A stretch of DNA of 64,000 nucleotides from Setophaga petechia. Its lineage: Eukaryota > Chordata > Aves > Passeriformes > Parulidae. The stretch lies in contig JANCRA010000005.1 in NCBI GenBank assembly GCA_024362935.1, forward strand, positions 22,962,235 through 23,026,234. Reading direction: 5' to 3'. Shown here in pieces: positions 39,701 through 46,839 of the stretch (the stretch's first letter is position 1; each line of letters begins with the position of its first letter). The notes beneath the pieces were generated by a model. That model was not told where the DNA came from and did no database searches. It saw only the letters and a list, made by a program, of their open reading frames with translations. The translations under genes and the position numbers were made by a program.

Positions 39701-41819
39701 CTAAGATTCAATTTAAATGTTTGTGGAATATCTGATTCAGACTTACAAGGGGCTTGCTTATGCTCACAACTGTTATAAAATAATCAAACTTTTCACAGCA
39801 TTGGAGAATTAAAAAAATGAATTGGCATTCCTTTATATTTAGCAGTTATTGAGGGCTATAGGATTTTTTCACTCGACACTGATGTATAAAGTAGAAAAAC
39901 CTGTGCCTTTCCTGCTGCCGTCAGAAGCATATTTTTCCTGGGAAGAAGCCTAATTTCCAGAGAATTATAGAATATCCTGAATTAGAAGGAACACACAAGG
40001 ACTATTGAAGACCTGCTACACTGACAAAGGCTGAACATATTTTCTCCTGCGTGGAGTTAAACCCAACCACCATACTGCAATAGGCAGTATATAGGCAGCT
40101 ACATCAGCTGTTGTACCTGAACAGTAATGGCTTAAGGAATTTTTTTTAGTGGTCTTATCACTTCTTACCTTCAGCTTGGACAGGAGGAATTCATGATCTT
40201 GAAGTAGTTTTTTAGTCTCATCTTGATTGCTGCCAATTTCTAATATATTTGGTGTTGATTCAGCCAGCTGAAGCTTCACCCATTTTCCACACTGCAATAA
40301 GCAAACAATTACAGCCTTCAGAAAAGACAAGGTTTCCTTCATTTATTCATTCACATGGGTTCTCAACTCACACATGCTTTCCATGGTCATAGGAGCACAG
40401 GGACCATACACACAAGGAAGTCACAGAGAATACAGTACAAACTTCATTTGAAACAGGTATCAAAATCCCAGACTAGTGTTATCCAGAAGGTGCTCCTATA
40501 TTCATTTTGCCCATGAAGAGTAAAATTATCACAATGAGCCAATTTTTTTTCTCTGACTCATCTCACCTTTCTGAAGATGAACTGATAGTTAAGTAAATTT
40601 GATGGGTGAGTGGGACAGGTAGGAGTAAAAAATGTAGTACAGGAGATGCAAAATCCATAGCCTCAGATCTTATTTCTACCACATAAGTCCCATGTACCTC
40701 TATAGTGAATATATGGAACAAGACATTGCACAAGTGGCAGCAGAGACACTCAACAGCCTTTGGGACAGGCACCAAAGGATGCCGATAAGGACCGACGCTG
40801 TGATGTCACTGTGATGCCACTGTCATGGTTCCACAGCACAGAGAGGGAAAATAAATGACTTCACCATCAACTTGAGTCTCCTTGCAATGAAATTACTCCC
40901 CTGCAACAGCAGACCACCTCACAGGAAGGGTGAAAACTGACCTCAAAAAAACCTTCCCACAACTGAGGTAATCATCTGAATTAGGTGAGAACTCAACTCA
41001 TTAGCACCTTACTCTGCATCACAAACAGACTCTAATGGCTGAAGCTAGCACGTTTTCCAGGTTGCCTGGAGAATGAAAAAATGCCAATGAATTCCAGCTG
41101 TGATTCATTACTAGCATCCAGATTTACTCCCAATACCAGATGTGAAGGTGTGGATTCCAGCTCACAAAAGAGGCCCTTTGGTGCTTATAAGCACAACTGC
41201 ATGCACACAAGGGCTTACTGAAACACGTGCGACTGTGGATTCACAGCTTTCAAAAATAACGACTCATTATTAAGTTTAGACTTTTTTTTTTCACGGAAAA
41301 TACCTCACCTGTGGAGTTTGTAGAGCCACTTATTGTGTAAAATTGTTGCTGAGTACAAGTTGAAGTAACTCAAGGAGGCTTCACTGCAATCATCATGCTT
41401 AAAACACATTATTATGCCACTCTTAATTTAACTCGTTTTAAACAGAGTAAGAGGAATTCCTTCCAAGACCCTACATATTTTGACCAAACTATTTATCTGA
41501 TTGGAAAAAAACCACCAGTAATCCAAAAGCCACCAAGAGTAATTGTGAACAGAAACAACTGTTAATTCCAAGTCTATTAGATATTGACTAATCAAATGGC
41601 CTTGCTGTATCATTTTATGCTAACTACTCGTTTGCCCAGAATATTTAAAAGCGTTAATCATGTTGATATTTAAAAGCAGAAAGACAAGAGCAGACATACC
41701 AGCAGTTTCTGCCTTACCTTCAGCACAGCTATAACAATACTGGCATCCCCAGCCTGCACAGCAACGGAGCTGACAGTGGTTGTAGAAGGCTTCTGCTCCG
41801 AGCTGGCTTCATCTGACAT
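657..41819 (-). CDS. CCDC141: CCDC141 (CAMDI), gene-level entry, 22 coding exons, C-terminus outside window
   Basis: Coiled-coil protein 141, known in mammals as CAMDI: a centrosome-associated partner of DISC1 and myosin II needed for radial migration of cortical neurons. Twenty-two exons splice in frame into 1,151 residues with no internal stop. The match to mammalian CCDC141 as I remember it runs along almost the whole length: VAVQAGD near the N-terminus, [39 protein letters not shown] and [11 protein letters not shown]. The product is almost entirely charged, heptad-like helix, consistent with spectrin-like repeats. No signal peptide is seen. The start is supported by an in-frame TGA nine bases upstream and an A at -3. 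The Ig-like and tail exons of the long mammalian isoform must lie left of position 1. Identity is seen by sequence; the cellular role is inferred from mammals. Confidence 0.95.
756..2999 (-). other. CCDC141 intron 21
   Basis: 2.2 kb, AT-rich. Holds an unexplained coding-like block at about 1960-2360 on the gene's own strand (see findings). Otherwise nothing recognised. Confidence 0.75.
3000..3109 (-). CDS. CCDC141: CCDC141 exon 21
   Basis: Residues 1082-1118 (first codon shared with exon 20). Reads (G)[20 protein letters not shown], then [16 protein letters not shown], matching mammalian SVTELCESLTELEEKLK. Acceptor ttttgcctttgtag is strong; donor AAG-gtatgg. Phase 0 at the 3' end. Confidence 0.94.
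4337..4520 (-). CDS. CCDC141: CCDC141 exon 20
   Basis: Residues 1021-1081 plus one base. Begins [19 protein letters not shown] and contains [18 protein letters not shown] and [12 protein letters not shown], all near-identical to mammals. The donor is TATG-gtgagg: reading on past it gives no family sequence, while joining to exon 21 gives LYGIEEGKK (mammals LYGLEEGQK). Acceptor ttatccctcag. Confidence 0.95.
6117..6311 (-). CDS. CCDC141: CCDC141 exon 19
   Basis: Residues 956-1020, 65 codons, phase 0 at both ends. Begins [15 protein letters not shown] and contains [18 protein letters not shown] and [16 protein letters not shown], matching mammalian VVTDYKKNLDLTEHFQ. Acceptor gtcttttaaacag; donor GAG-gtacta. 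Confidence 0.95.
7111..7251 (-). CDS. CCDC141: CCDC141 exon 18
   Basis: Residues 909-955, 47 codons, phase 0 at both ends. This is the most conserved exon in the window: [20 protein letters not shown], then [13 protein letters not shown], nearly identical to mammals. Acceptor aacaaatttgttgcag has a moderate tract; donor CAG-gtaaca. It is separated from exon 17 by a 4.6-kb intron. Confidence 0.96.
7252..11810 (-). other. CCDC141 intron 17
   Basis: 4.6 kb. Contains the (ATT)n tract at 8388. The segment 8740-9010 and the segment 9830-10040 are less AT-rich than their surroundings but show no recognised element. A 66-codon plus-strand ORF at 9835 has a good ATG context but no other support. Confidence 0.7.
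8388..8416 (+). repeat. (ATT)n microsatellite, short, interrupted
   Basis: About eight ATT units followed by an ACT interruption, inside CCDC141 intron 17. Confidence 0.9.
11811..11960 (-). CDS. CCDC141: CCDC141 exon 17
   Basis: Residues 859-908, 50 codons, phase 0 at both ends. Begins [18 protein letters not shown] (mammals: CSNVSAKNLQQQLELLEE) and ends [10 protein letters not shown]. Acceptor ctttcctcattag; donor GAG-gtaaat. Trp-883 sits in the family motif SINW/SMKW. Confidence 0.94.
12774..12953 (-). CDS. CCDC141: CCDC141 exon 16
   Basis: Residues 799-858, 60 codons, phase 0 at both ends. Begins [17 protein letters not shown] and ends [13 protein letters not shown] (mammals: SLGVDIISSVQRP), with the shared NSQEKHAHI block. 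Acceptor tgtatatttcag; donor CCT-gtgagt matches consensus after a non-standard CCT exon end. Confidence 0.93.
13224..13412 (-). CDS. CCDC141: CCDC141 exon 15
   Basis: Residues 736-798, 63 codons, phase 0 at both ends. Begins [18 protein letters not shown] and contains [14 protein letters not shown] and [11 protein letters not shown], matching mammalian LIHFHQKQKERIQDYEDILYK. Acceptor tttttgttag; donor GAA-gtgagt. No ATG-initiated ORF covers the whole exon. Confidence 0.92.
13997..14122 (-). CDS. CCDC141: CCDC141 exon 14
   Basis: Residues 694-735, 42 codons, phase 0 at both ends. Reads [20 protein letters not shown], then [18 protein letters not shown]. It aligns with the mammalian LLQEALMPVSALDLGGSLQ to DMKPQFQ stretch. 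Acceptor gattctcttttag; donor GAG-gtgaga. It has no methionine start of its own within the first half. Confidence 0.92.
14899..15078 (-). CDS. CCDC141: CCDC141 exon 13
   Basis: Residues 634-693, 60 codons, phase 0 at both ends. Begins [15 protein letters not shown] and ends [13 protein letters not shown], matching mammalian PGKQQWAAFKEQLK. Acceptor ttatttgccag; donor ATC-gtaagt is a full consensus. Confidence 0.92.
16537..16713 (-). CDS. CCDC141: CCDC141 exon 12
   Basis: Residues 575-633, 59 codons, phase 0 at both ends. Begins [15 protein letters not shown] (mammals: QSLKEFYETEIP), then [16 protein letters not shown] and FLNLVNV. Acceptor tctttctatag; donor GTG-gtgagt matches consensus. Confidence 0.93.
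17580..17771 (-). CDS. CCDC141: CCDC141 exon 11
   Basis: Residues 511-574, 64 codons, phase 0 at both ends. Begins [18 protein letters not shown], carries [18 protein letters not shown], and ends with the conserved [13 protein letters not shown] (mammals: LQTYVAFLKSSEE). Acceptor ttttaccttcaaag; donor GAG-gtacgg. Strong heptad pattern in the second half. Confidence 0.94.
18995..19114 (-). CDS. CCDC141: CCDC141 exon 10
   Basis: Residues 471-510, 40 codons, phase 0 at both ends. Begins [20 protein letters not shown] and ends [11 protein letters not shown], aligning with the mammalian block ending LNKYLELDIQAK. Donor AAG-gtaaaa. The acceptor tcaaataaag has an unusually poor pyrimidine tract. 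Confidence 0.92.
19115..20929 (-). other. CCDC141 intron 9, unique part
   Basis: AT-rich sequence between exon 10 and the CR1 element. Nothing recognised. A short (GAT)n-like stretch (atgatgatgataacc) lies just before the CR1 start at about 20900. Confidence 0.7.
20930..21360 (+). mobile_element. CR1 LINE, 3' end fragment, plus orientation
   Basis: Matches the avian CR1 3' end as I remember it: tggagcacctctcctatg near the left end, ttgttcagcctggagag, actgtgagggtggtaag, ggctggatggggctttggg, and the tail caacccaaaccattctatga followed by a second ATCTATGA unit. It is 5'-truncated, as usual for CR1. It lies antisense to CCDC141 in intron 9, and its tail stops five bases from the exon 9 donor. 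Confidence 0.92.
21366..21507 (-). CDS. CCDC141: CCDC141 exon 9, with a CR1 element next to its donor
   Basis: Residues 423-470. Reads (S)[16 protein letters not shown], then [16 protein letters not shown]. Acceptor ttctgttttag. The donor is AAG-gtaca, and from intron position +6 the sequence is already the tail of an inverted CR1 element. The open frame runs on into the CR1, but exon 10 restores the family sequence directly after the donor, so splicing here is expected. Confidence 0.92.
22311..22483 (-). CDS. CCDC141: CCDC141 exon 8
   Basis: Residues 366-422 plus two bases (173 nt). Begins [20 protein letters not shown], which aligns without gaps with the mammalian LGRVEAYLKLLKSEGL region. 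Ends NKADSH-AG; the split codon AG/C gives Ser with exon 9. Acceptor tctttttctcttcag is strong; donor gtatta. Confidence 0.93.
23060..23254 (-). CDS. CCDC141: CCDC141 exon 7
   Basis: Residues 301-365, 65 codons. Begins [20 protein letters not shown] and contains [14 protein letters not shown], matching the mammalian SKDYVEKEHLQLSHQK block. Ends EFFHAAGK. Two donors lie four bases apart: AAG-gtag and then gtaaga. Only the first keeps the frame with exon 8. Acceptor ttcccactag. Confidence 0.93.
23255..27714 (-). other. CCDC141 intron 6
   Basis: 4.5 kb, AT-rich, with one GC-richer patch at about 25375-25590. No recognised repeat, exon or RNA gene. Confidence 0.7.
27715..27834 (-). CDS. CCDC141: CCDC141 exon 6
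   Basis: Residues 261-300, 40 codons, phase 0 at both ends. Begins [17 protein letters not shown] (mammals: VTCWFQKTIRD) and ends [10 protein letters not shown]. The acceptor aattag has a weak pyrimidine tract; the donor AAA-gtaagaa is strong. Conserved LGSSL follows the first helix. Confidence 0.92.
30032..30285 (-). CDS. CCDC141: CCDC141 exon 5
   Basis: Residues 176-260; at 254 nt it is the longest purely coding exon here. Reads (E)[15 protein letters not shown], then [18 protein letters not shown], then a Gln/Arg-rich helix with [17 protein letters not shown], ending CLWHQQETQ. Acceptor ctgttcttacag; donor CAG-gtaaca. The ORF is open in the opposite direction for about 70 codons, but the splice frame and homology favour the minus strand. 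Confidence 0.94.
32004..32112 (-). CDS. CCDC141: CCDC141 exon 4
   Basis: Residues 140-175 plus the first base of codon 176 (109 nt). Begins [18 protein letters not shown] and ends QQEHHTK-G. Acceptor cttaatgcag; donor AAAG-gtacaa. The one-base overhang pairs with the two bases opening exon 5 to give Glu, so this is one of only three junctions in the gene that are not phase 0. Confidence 0.93.
33233..33424 (-). CDS. CCDC141: CCDC141 exon 3
   Basis: Residues 76-139, 64 codons, phase 0 at both ends. Begins [15 protein letters not shown] and includes [16 protein letters not shown], which match mammalian CCDC141 closely. Acceptor tttccttctcag; donor GAG-gtttgt, in which +3 is T rather than a purine. 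Predicted amphipathic helix, spectrin-like. Confidence 0.95.
35455..35665 (-). mobile_element. CR1 LINE fragment, minus orientation (degraded)
   Basis: Shows the reverse-complement CR1 pattern: cttcaggtcatctgtctaac, cccttgctctagttactcaa, atccctaacaatggaaattc, ctgcacaacctgttctagga, then a ttttttccctaatatccaat stretch. Divergence is higher than in the 21-kb copy, so it is older. In CCDC141 intron 2, same strand as the gene. Confidence 0.75.
36653..36670 (+). repeat. Poly(T) tract
   Basis: A run of about 17 T in CCDC141 intron 2. It could be the tail of an old minus-strand retroelement, but nothing recognisable adjoins it. Confidence 0.85.
37185..37205 (+). repeat. Short (CA)n tract
   Basis: About 20 bases of CA repeat with one T interruption, in CCDC141 intron 2. 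Confidence 0.85.
39957..40025 (-). mobile_element. Probable avian CR1-like fragment
   Basis: The string agaattatagaatatcctga followed by attagaaggaacacacaagg, then actattgaag resembles the start of inverted CR1-type repeats common in bird genomes. Only about 60-70 bases are convincing. It ends about 145 bases left of CCDC141 exon 2. Confidence 0.45.
40169..40291 (-). CDS. CCDC141: CCDC141 exon 2
   Basis: Residues 35-75, 41 codons, phase 0 at both ends. The exon begins [12 protein letters not shown] and contains [17 protein letters not shown], one of the best conserved segments of the family. Acceptor ...ttattgcag; donor AAG-gtaaga. Intron 2, downstream, is the longest in the gene within the window (about 6.7 kb). 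Confidence 0.95.
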
Positions 41820-41950
41820 GGTGCTTCACGACGGGGCTGCAGACATCAAAGAGGGCTTGAGCCGTTCTCTCAGGGTCCACCGCTCATCTCAGAAAGCGCC
41901 AGAGTCCCTTGGATTCATTCAGTGAAACGGCTCAGCTAACACTGATTAGT
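41718..41950 (-). CDS. CCDC141: CCDC141 exon 1 (start codon at 41819; rest is 5' UTR)
   Basis: The coding part is 41718-41819, residues 1-34, starting [11 protein letters not shown] and ending IVIAVLK before the donor GTAAGG. An in-frame TGA lies at 41826-41828 and the context is CACC-ATG, so this start is well fixed. Bases 41820-41950 are 5' UTR. A pyrimidine-rich acceptor (ttctttccttttggcag) sits immediately upstream at 41951, so at least one further non-coding exon must lie to the right. Phase 0 at the donor. Confidence 0.9.
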
Positions 41951-44570
41951 CTGCCAAAAGGAAAGAACAGGAGGTTAAAAATAGACAACTCCATTGAGTT
42001 TATCATTCTTGAGAGAGATTTGACACACCCCTAGTTTGGTAGCATTAAGCTGCCTGCTCTTTTTTGTCACCATCTGAAGTGTGAAGGGCTTCTTCCACAG
42101 ACATCACCTGACATCAGTTAACCAAATTTAAAAAAAGTTCTCAAAATATAACAGCTATAATTTATAATAAAAAAAATTACCATTGATTCTATACTGACAA
42201 ACCCAGGGTTATGAGGTTTCGAACATGCAACCATCAAACCTACATTTTCACATTATAACAGTAAATACTTTTCCACTTACTAGCTACTGAATATATATGT
42301 TCAACATGATTCTTCTCCTGAATCAAAGTCTTTAAACAGGATGAGTATGTGTATATAAATCAAATGCTAAATTAAAACAAGAGATTTCTAATCCAAAAAT
42401 TCTTAAAGGTATAGTGACCATAACAATAAGAGAAAAAAACCAAGCACTTTGGATTCTTAAGGAATATTTTATTCCTAAGATTAAGACAATTTACCTTGTT
42501 TTCAATTTAATCTGAAATTGTTTCTAGAGTCTTCCTTTTGTTCTAAATGAACTTAAGGAAGACCTCTCTAATAGGTGCTTAAACACTGCTTAAGTTTTTT
42601 ATTCAGTGTGGGGAATTATTAGACAAGTTTAGATTACAATATTGGTTTGACATATTAATTTTATTGACCAGAGCATAGTCCAGAGCATGCCACAAGTAGC
42701 CCACACTATGGGATAGCAGCTGCTGTGTTTCCTTCCACAGAACAGCTGAGAAAGTGACACTGGTGTTTAGGCTTGCAGGTCACTCTGGAAAAACAATTCC
42801 ACCTAAGAAATCACATGCATAAGTCTTCACATGCATCTGCTTGTTTGGTTGGTTTAAAAATATGCAACATTTAAATACATTTTTATATAAACTAGATTCC
42901 TAATTACATACAAGGACATGCACACCTGCAACGGAACAAAGATCTGGAAGCAAATTCTAAAATAGTTTGGATTAGAAGAAACTTAAGGTAGTAACAGAGA
43001 ATTTCAATTTATTTGTCAAGGTAGGATTTTACTTTTTTGTTTGTTCATTTCTTCCTCCCTCCAATTATTAGCAGATTATATTCTTAATCTGAGCACCACC
43101 TTCAAACCATGAGTTTCAAACAGGATATGAAGAAGCCCTTAATTGTGGTTTGTGTTAAACAAAATGAGCTTGGCAAAGCAAAATCCATCCCTTGTGCCAA
43201 AACACAATCATGAACCCTCAAGCTGCCAACCAAGGAAGAAATATCACACAGTTTTCTGAAACTCTTCCTAACACCTGTAAGAGACCCAGGGACCCTGCCA
43301 CAGTAGTCAGTAGTCAGTATTCCTTGGGTATTGCCATAGCAGACAAATCTTCTTGGGACTTGTATGTATTCCTCTAATAAGTATGGCAGAACAAAATTTT
43401 GATAATTAATCCCAACACAAAACCTGAGAGACTGAAGTCCTAAAGAAAACTTCAGGATTGAAACTTAAGAGAGCCTTATTTTGGTTTGAATCAAAGATAG
43501 ATCCATTCCAGAAAAACATTCCAGAAGACAAGCAACTTTGGATTTTTTACCCTGCAGGCAGGACTGCACTTGGAGGACAAACAGCACTTGGCTGCTGGAA
43601 AAACTAATTAGGAAAACACAGGCAAACCTCTTTTTACTGTTACAAAAGGAGTTACAAACCAATTTTGGTATTATGTCCTTGAGTTTTTGTTCTCTCAGAA
43701 GAGCATTCTAAGTGTATTTTTTCATGGCACAAGTTGAGCCAATCCATCATTTCCCAGGGGTTGCCAGACATAAGAGCTGTTTTTCACTCAAGTTAAATGA
43801 GATATCATTTTTCATAGTGCTGACAGCTGGAAATAAGGGGAAAATGCCGCACTCAAGAAGTTGACTATAAGCAAATTTGGTAACAACTGAGACAAGTGAT
43901 TCAGAATGTCTGATAACAAATGCATGGATATTATATTTATTCATCTTATGCTAAGCATAGAAGACAGAGACAGGGAAAAATCAGAGTAGTGGCAGAGAAA
44001 AGTTATCAAGAAATCAAAACATATCTTAGAACATAACCCTGGGAGGAAAAAAAAGGATTTTGGCATTGTATGATGAGCAGTTTCAGCTGTGTCCAAGGGA
44101 GCAAAATTTAACAAGCATGTCTTTCTCTGTCTTGTTTACTTATCTTCTGTTCCTCTGTCTGAAACAAACAAAAATCCTGGTAGCAGCCAGAAAAAGGTGG
44201 GCTATTTGTGTCAGGAGAAAGAATTTTCCCTTTGCTACTGCTGTGTGAAAGAAGAATGACAAGAGGAAAGGAACATTCGCCAGCTGTCCACAGGAAACAA
44301 CAAAACTGAACAAAGGAACAAAGGAAACAATCTCAGGAAAACAGAAAAAAAATCAAGTCTCTCTAGTGTAAATAATGTCATGTATTATCTGAAACAACTG
44401 TACATATAAAGGATTTGAGAGGTAAATAAGATAAAATTTACTACATTTTTAACATGTAGGGTGTCCAATCCACAGGTTTTCCTCATGTGTAGCAAGCAAA
44501 GTGTACTATTCACAGTTTTGATAGCAATACATAGAAAAAGGGTCTGATTTCTTGGAGATAAGTTTCTTTC
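41951..44570. other. CCDC141 upstream region (5' UTR intron or promoter)
   Basis: Right of the exon 1 acceptor, so at least part is transcribed intron on the minus strand. AT-rich, no CpG island, no recognised exon or repeat. The real first exon and promoter could not be placed. Confidence 0.6.
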
Positions 44571-44579
44571 TGTTGGGAG

Positions 44580-45800
44580 TTTTTAAGCTGCTGGTGCGCT
44601 ATGAAAATGCCTCTGGGAGAGACCAAGCTCACTCCCTGCAGCCTCAAAGCCACCATGTGCTTCACTTTGGTTTGTAAATGTAGTGGGTCTCCTCTTTCTT
44701 CCTTGTCTCAGACTGGGAGAGCAGGCATACACAGCAAAGAAGGGAAGGAAGCATCCCTCAGACTTCTGAGCTTTATGAGGCCTGCAAAAAGGGGCTTCCA
44801 ATAAACACTGCTTCCACAGACCCACCTGAAACAGGGACAAAGACATCAGTCCTCTCCAAGACTGTGCTTGTTGCTTTTTACTGGTTCCTGTGGTCTCACC
44901 TTTTGAGTAGGGACCATTTCCAGGTAGCATCAGGAATGAGGGCATGAAAGCAAGCAAGCAAAACAGCCATGATGTCACTTCAAGGGTGAGCATTGAGCAA
45001 AAGCTGGGTTTTCCTCCTGGAAGACGTCTCTTTTTACCCTACACTGGTTGAATAAGTTTCTAGGGAGACAAACTGGTTGAAATTCTAACCCATTATTCCT
45101 AAAATCCCAAACCGAGAATGATCAAAACCATCCTGGCAACAGTCAGGGGACACAGGCAGGAAACAGAGGTCAGACAGTACATGGATGACCTGTGGGGAAC
45201 AGTAACTTGGAATGTCATCTCTTTCTTAACACTGAGGTGGAAAGAAGTTTTTTTGCAGAGAGCTGCCCTGGAGAGAAGGTTGACAGAAAACAGAAGGGAA
45301 CCATGGCCCTTGCAGACTTTCCTCTTTTACTGAGGACCAGAGGGACAGGAGCAACAGCAGCTGGGCACAAACCAAATTCCTGCATCCAGAGGCAGAGCAA
45401 GGACCAGCACAGCCCCAGCAGGGCCCTGAGGCTGGGGAAGTCTGTCCTCCCACAAACCCAGACACCTGGGAGCAATGGGCACACACAGGGGCCACTGCTG
45501 CCAAGTCCTGCAGGCAGGACAGGAGCTGTGAGCAGGGCAGGAGGGAGAGACAGGGCCAGCCAGGGTTAAAGACATGAACTTCAGCAGGAAAGCACTGCAG
45601 CACAGGCAGAAGGCATTTCTGTGTCAGTTGAGAGCTCAGAAACTTGGGAAAAGGCAACTCGAAAGCAGCCCAGGAGCCTGCTGGCCCCAATAGGAGGTTG
45701 TCCTGCCCTTGCCATGGAAAGAGAAAGCACAGAAGTCCCAGTAAAGGGCTAGGTGTGAAAAAGTGAAAAAGGGGTAAAAGAGACAACCTTCTTCTCTCCA
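44580..45800. other. Locally GC-rich intergenic segment, unassigned
   Basis: About 1.2 kb clearly richer in G and C than its flanks and open in several minus-strand frames; the longest is 192 codons from 45804 to 45226. The translation is rich in Leu, Cys, Pro and Ser with no motif. CpG is scarce, so it is not a CpG island. It may be an old transposable element or a gene-desert GC patch. Confidence 0.5.
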
Positions 45801-46794
45801 GCAAAATGTTCTAAGAACACATTATAGTCCTGGAGTGTTGCCTGGAGTATTGTTTCAGTTCCAGAAACAATAGTTCCAAATTAATTTTATTTTAAAATGT
45901 CAAAGTACAGTGAAGAATTATATTCTTATTCTTGTAATAGAATTATATTCTATTCCCATTTTTCCCGTGCATCACCTCTAACAAAAACCTTTCTACTCTT
46001 TTTCCTCCACCACCTGTCCAAATATACTTCATACCACACTAAGAAATCAGCATGAAAACAAAAAGCTAGTCAAAAAGCACCATCACACAGAGAGACTGCC
46101 AATAGGAAAGTTATCCCTGTGACAATGAACATCTCTGTGAAAGAAAATAAAGCAACACTGCTAACTGTAAAACCAGCAGTGTATCAGAGATTTAGAAACC
46201 AGCAAACACCTTAACACTGCTAATTCAGTGCAATGGTAAGAGCAAAAGTCACTATTTGTTTGCTTCCAAGGACAACAACATTAAAAAAACCCATACAGTA
46301 AACAGACATGGGGAGCAATGACAGCTGAAACATTTCAGTCCACTGGTCATCAATTTATCAAGTTCGGCTCTTTCATCCTGAAGCTTTGTCTTGCCTGTAT
46401 CCCTCTTTATGGATCTTAGAGAATTTCCACAAAATATACACACTATTTGTACCTAGAACCTGTAAAAAGGAAATAGTACCTAAATCTCTATTATTTAATG
46501 AATGATAGAAAAATCCAGCAAATTGAACTAGGGTTAAATGTCACTTCAGCCCCCACATTAATTTTAAGAGAGCTCATGTAACCTTTAAATTCAGAATTCC
46601 AGATTCTAAGTGTTATATAAACAAACACCATTCTTTCTAGCATCTGTTATTTTGAAAATTGTCTTCCAGTTGTTTACTAGTCTTATACACAAGATAAAGA
46701 GGTATGCAGCACATAGGGACTGCCTGCATTTTTATTCATCAGGCTTGAATTCTAAAAGAGGGTATAACTGCCCTGGTTTTGAAAATACAGAAGA

Positions 46795-46839
<45 letters not shown>

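Larger units (their letters stand above)
33425..40168 (-). other. CCDC141 intron 2
   Basis: At 6.7 kb the longest intron in the window. Contains the old CR1 fragment (35455), a poly(T) tract, a CA tract and the CR1-like fragment at 39957. A GC-richer patch at 36060-36190 is unassigned. Confidence 0.75.

Noticed and set aside
45226..45804. 192-codon minus-strand ORF as a gene
   Set aside because: Leu/Cys/Pro-rich translation with no motif, in a GC-rich patch where stops are rare; other frames are open as well. Kept only as a composition finding.
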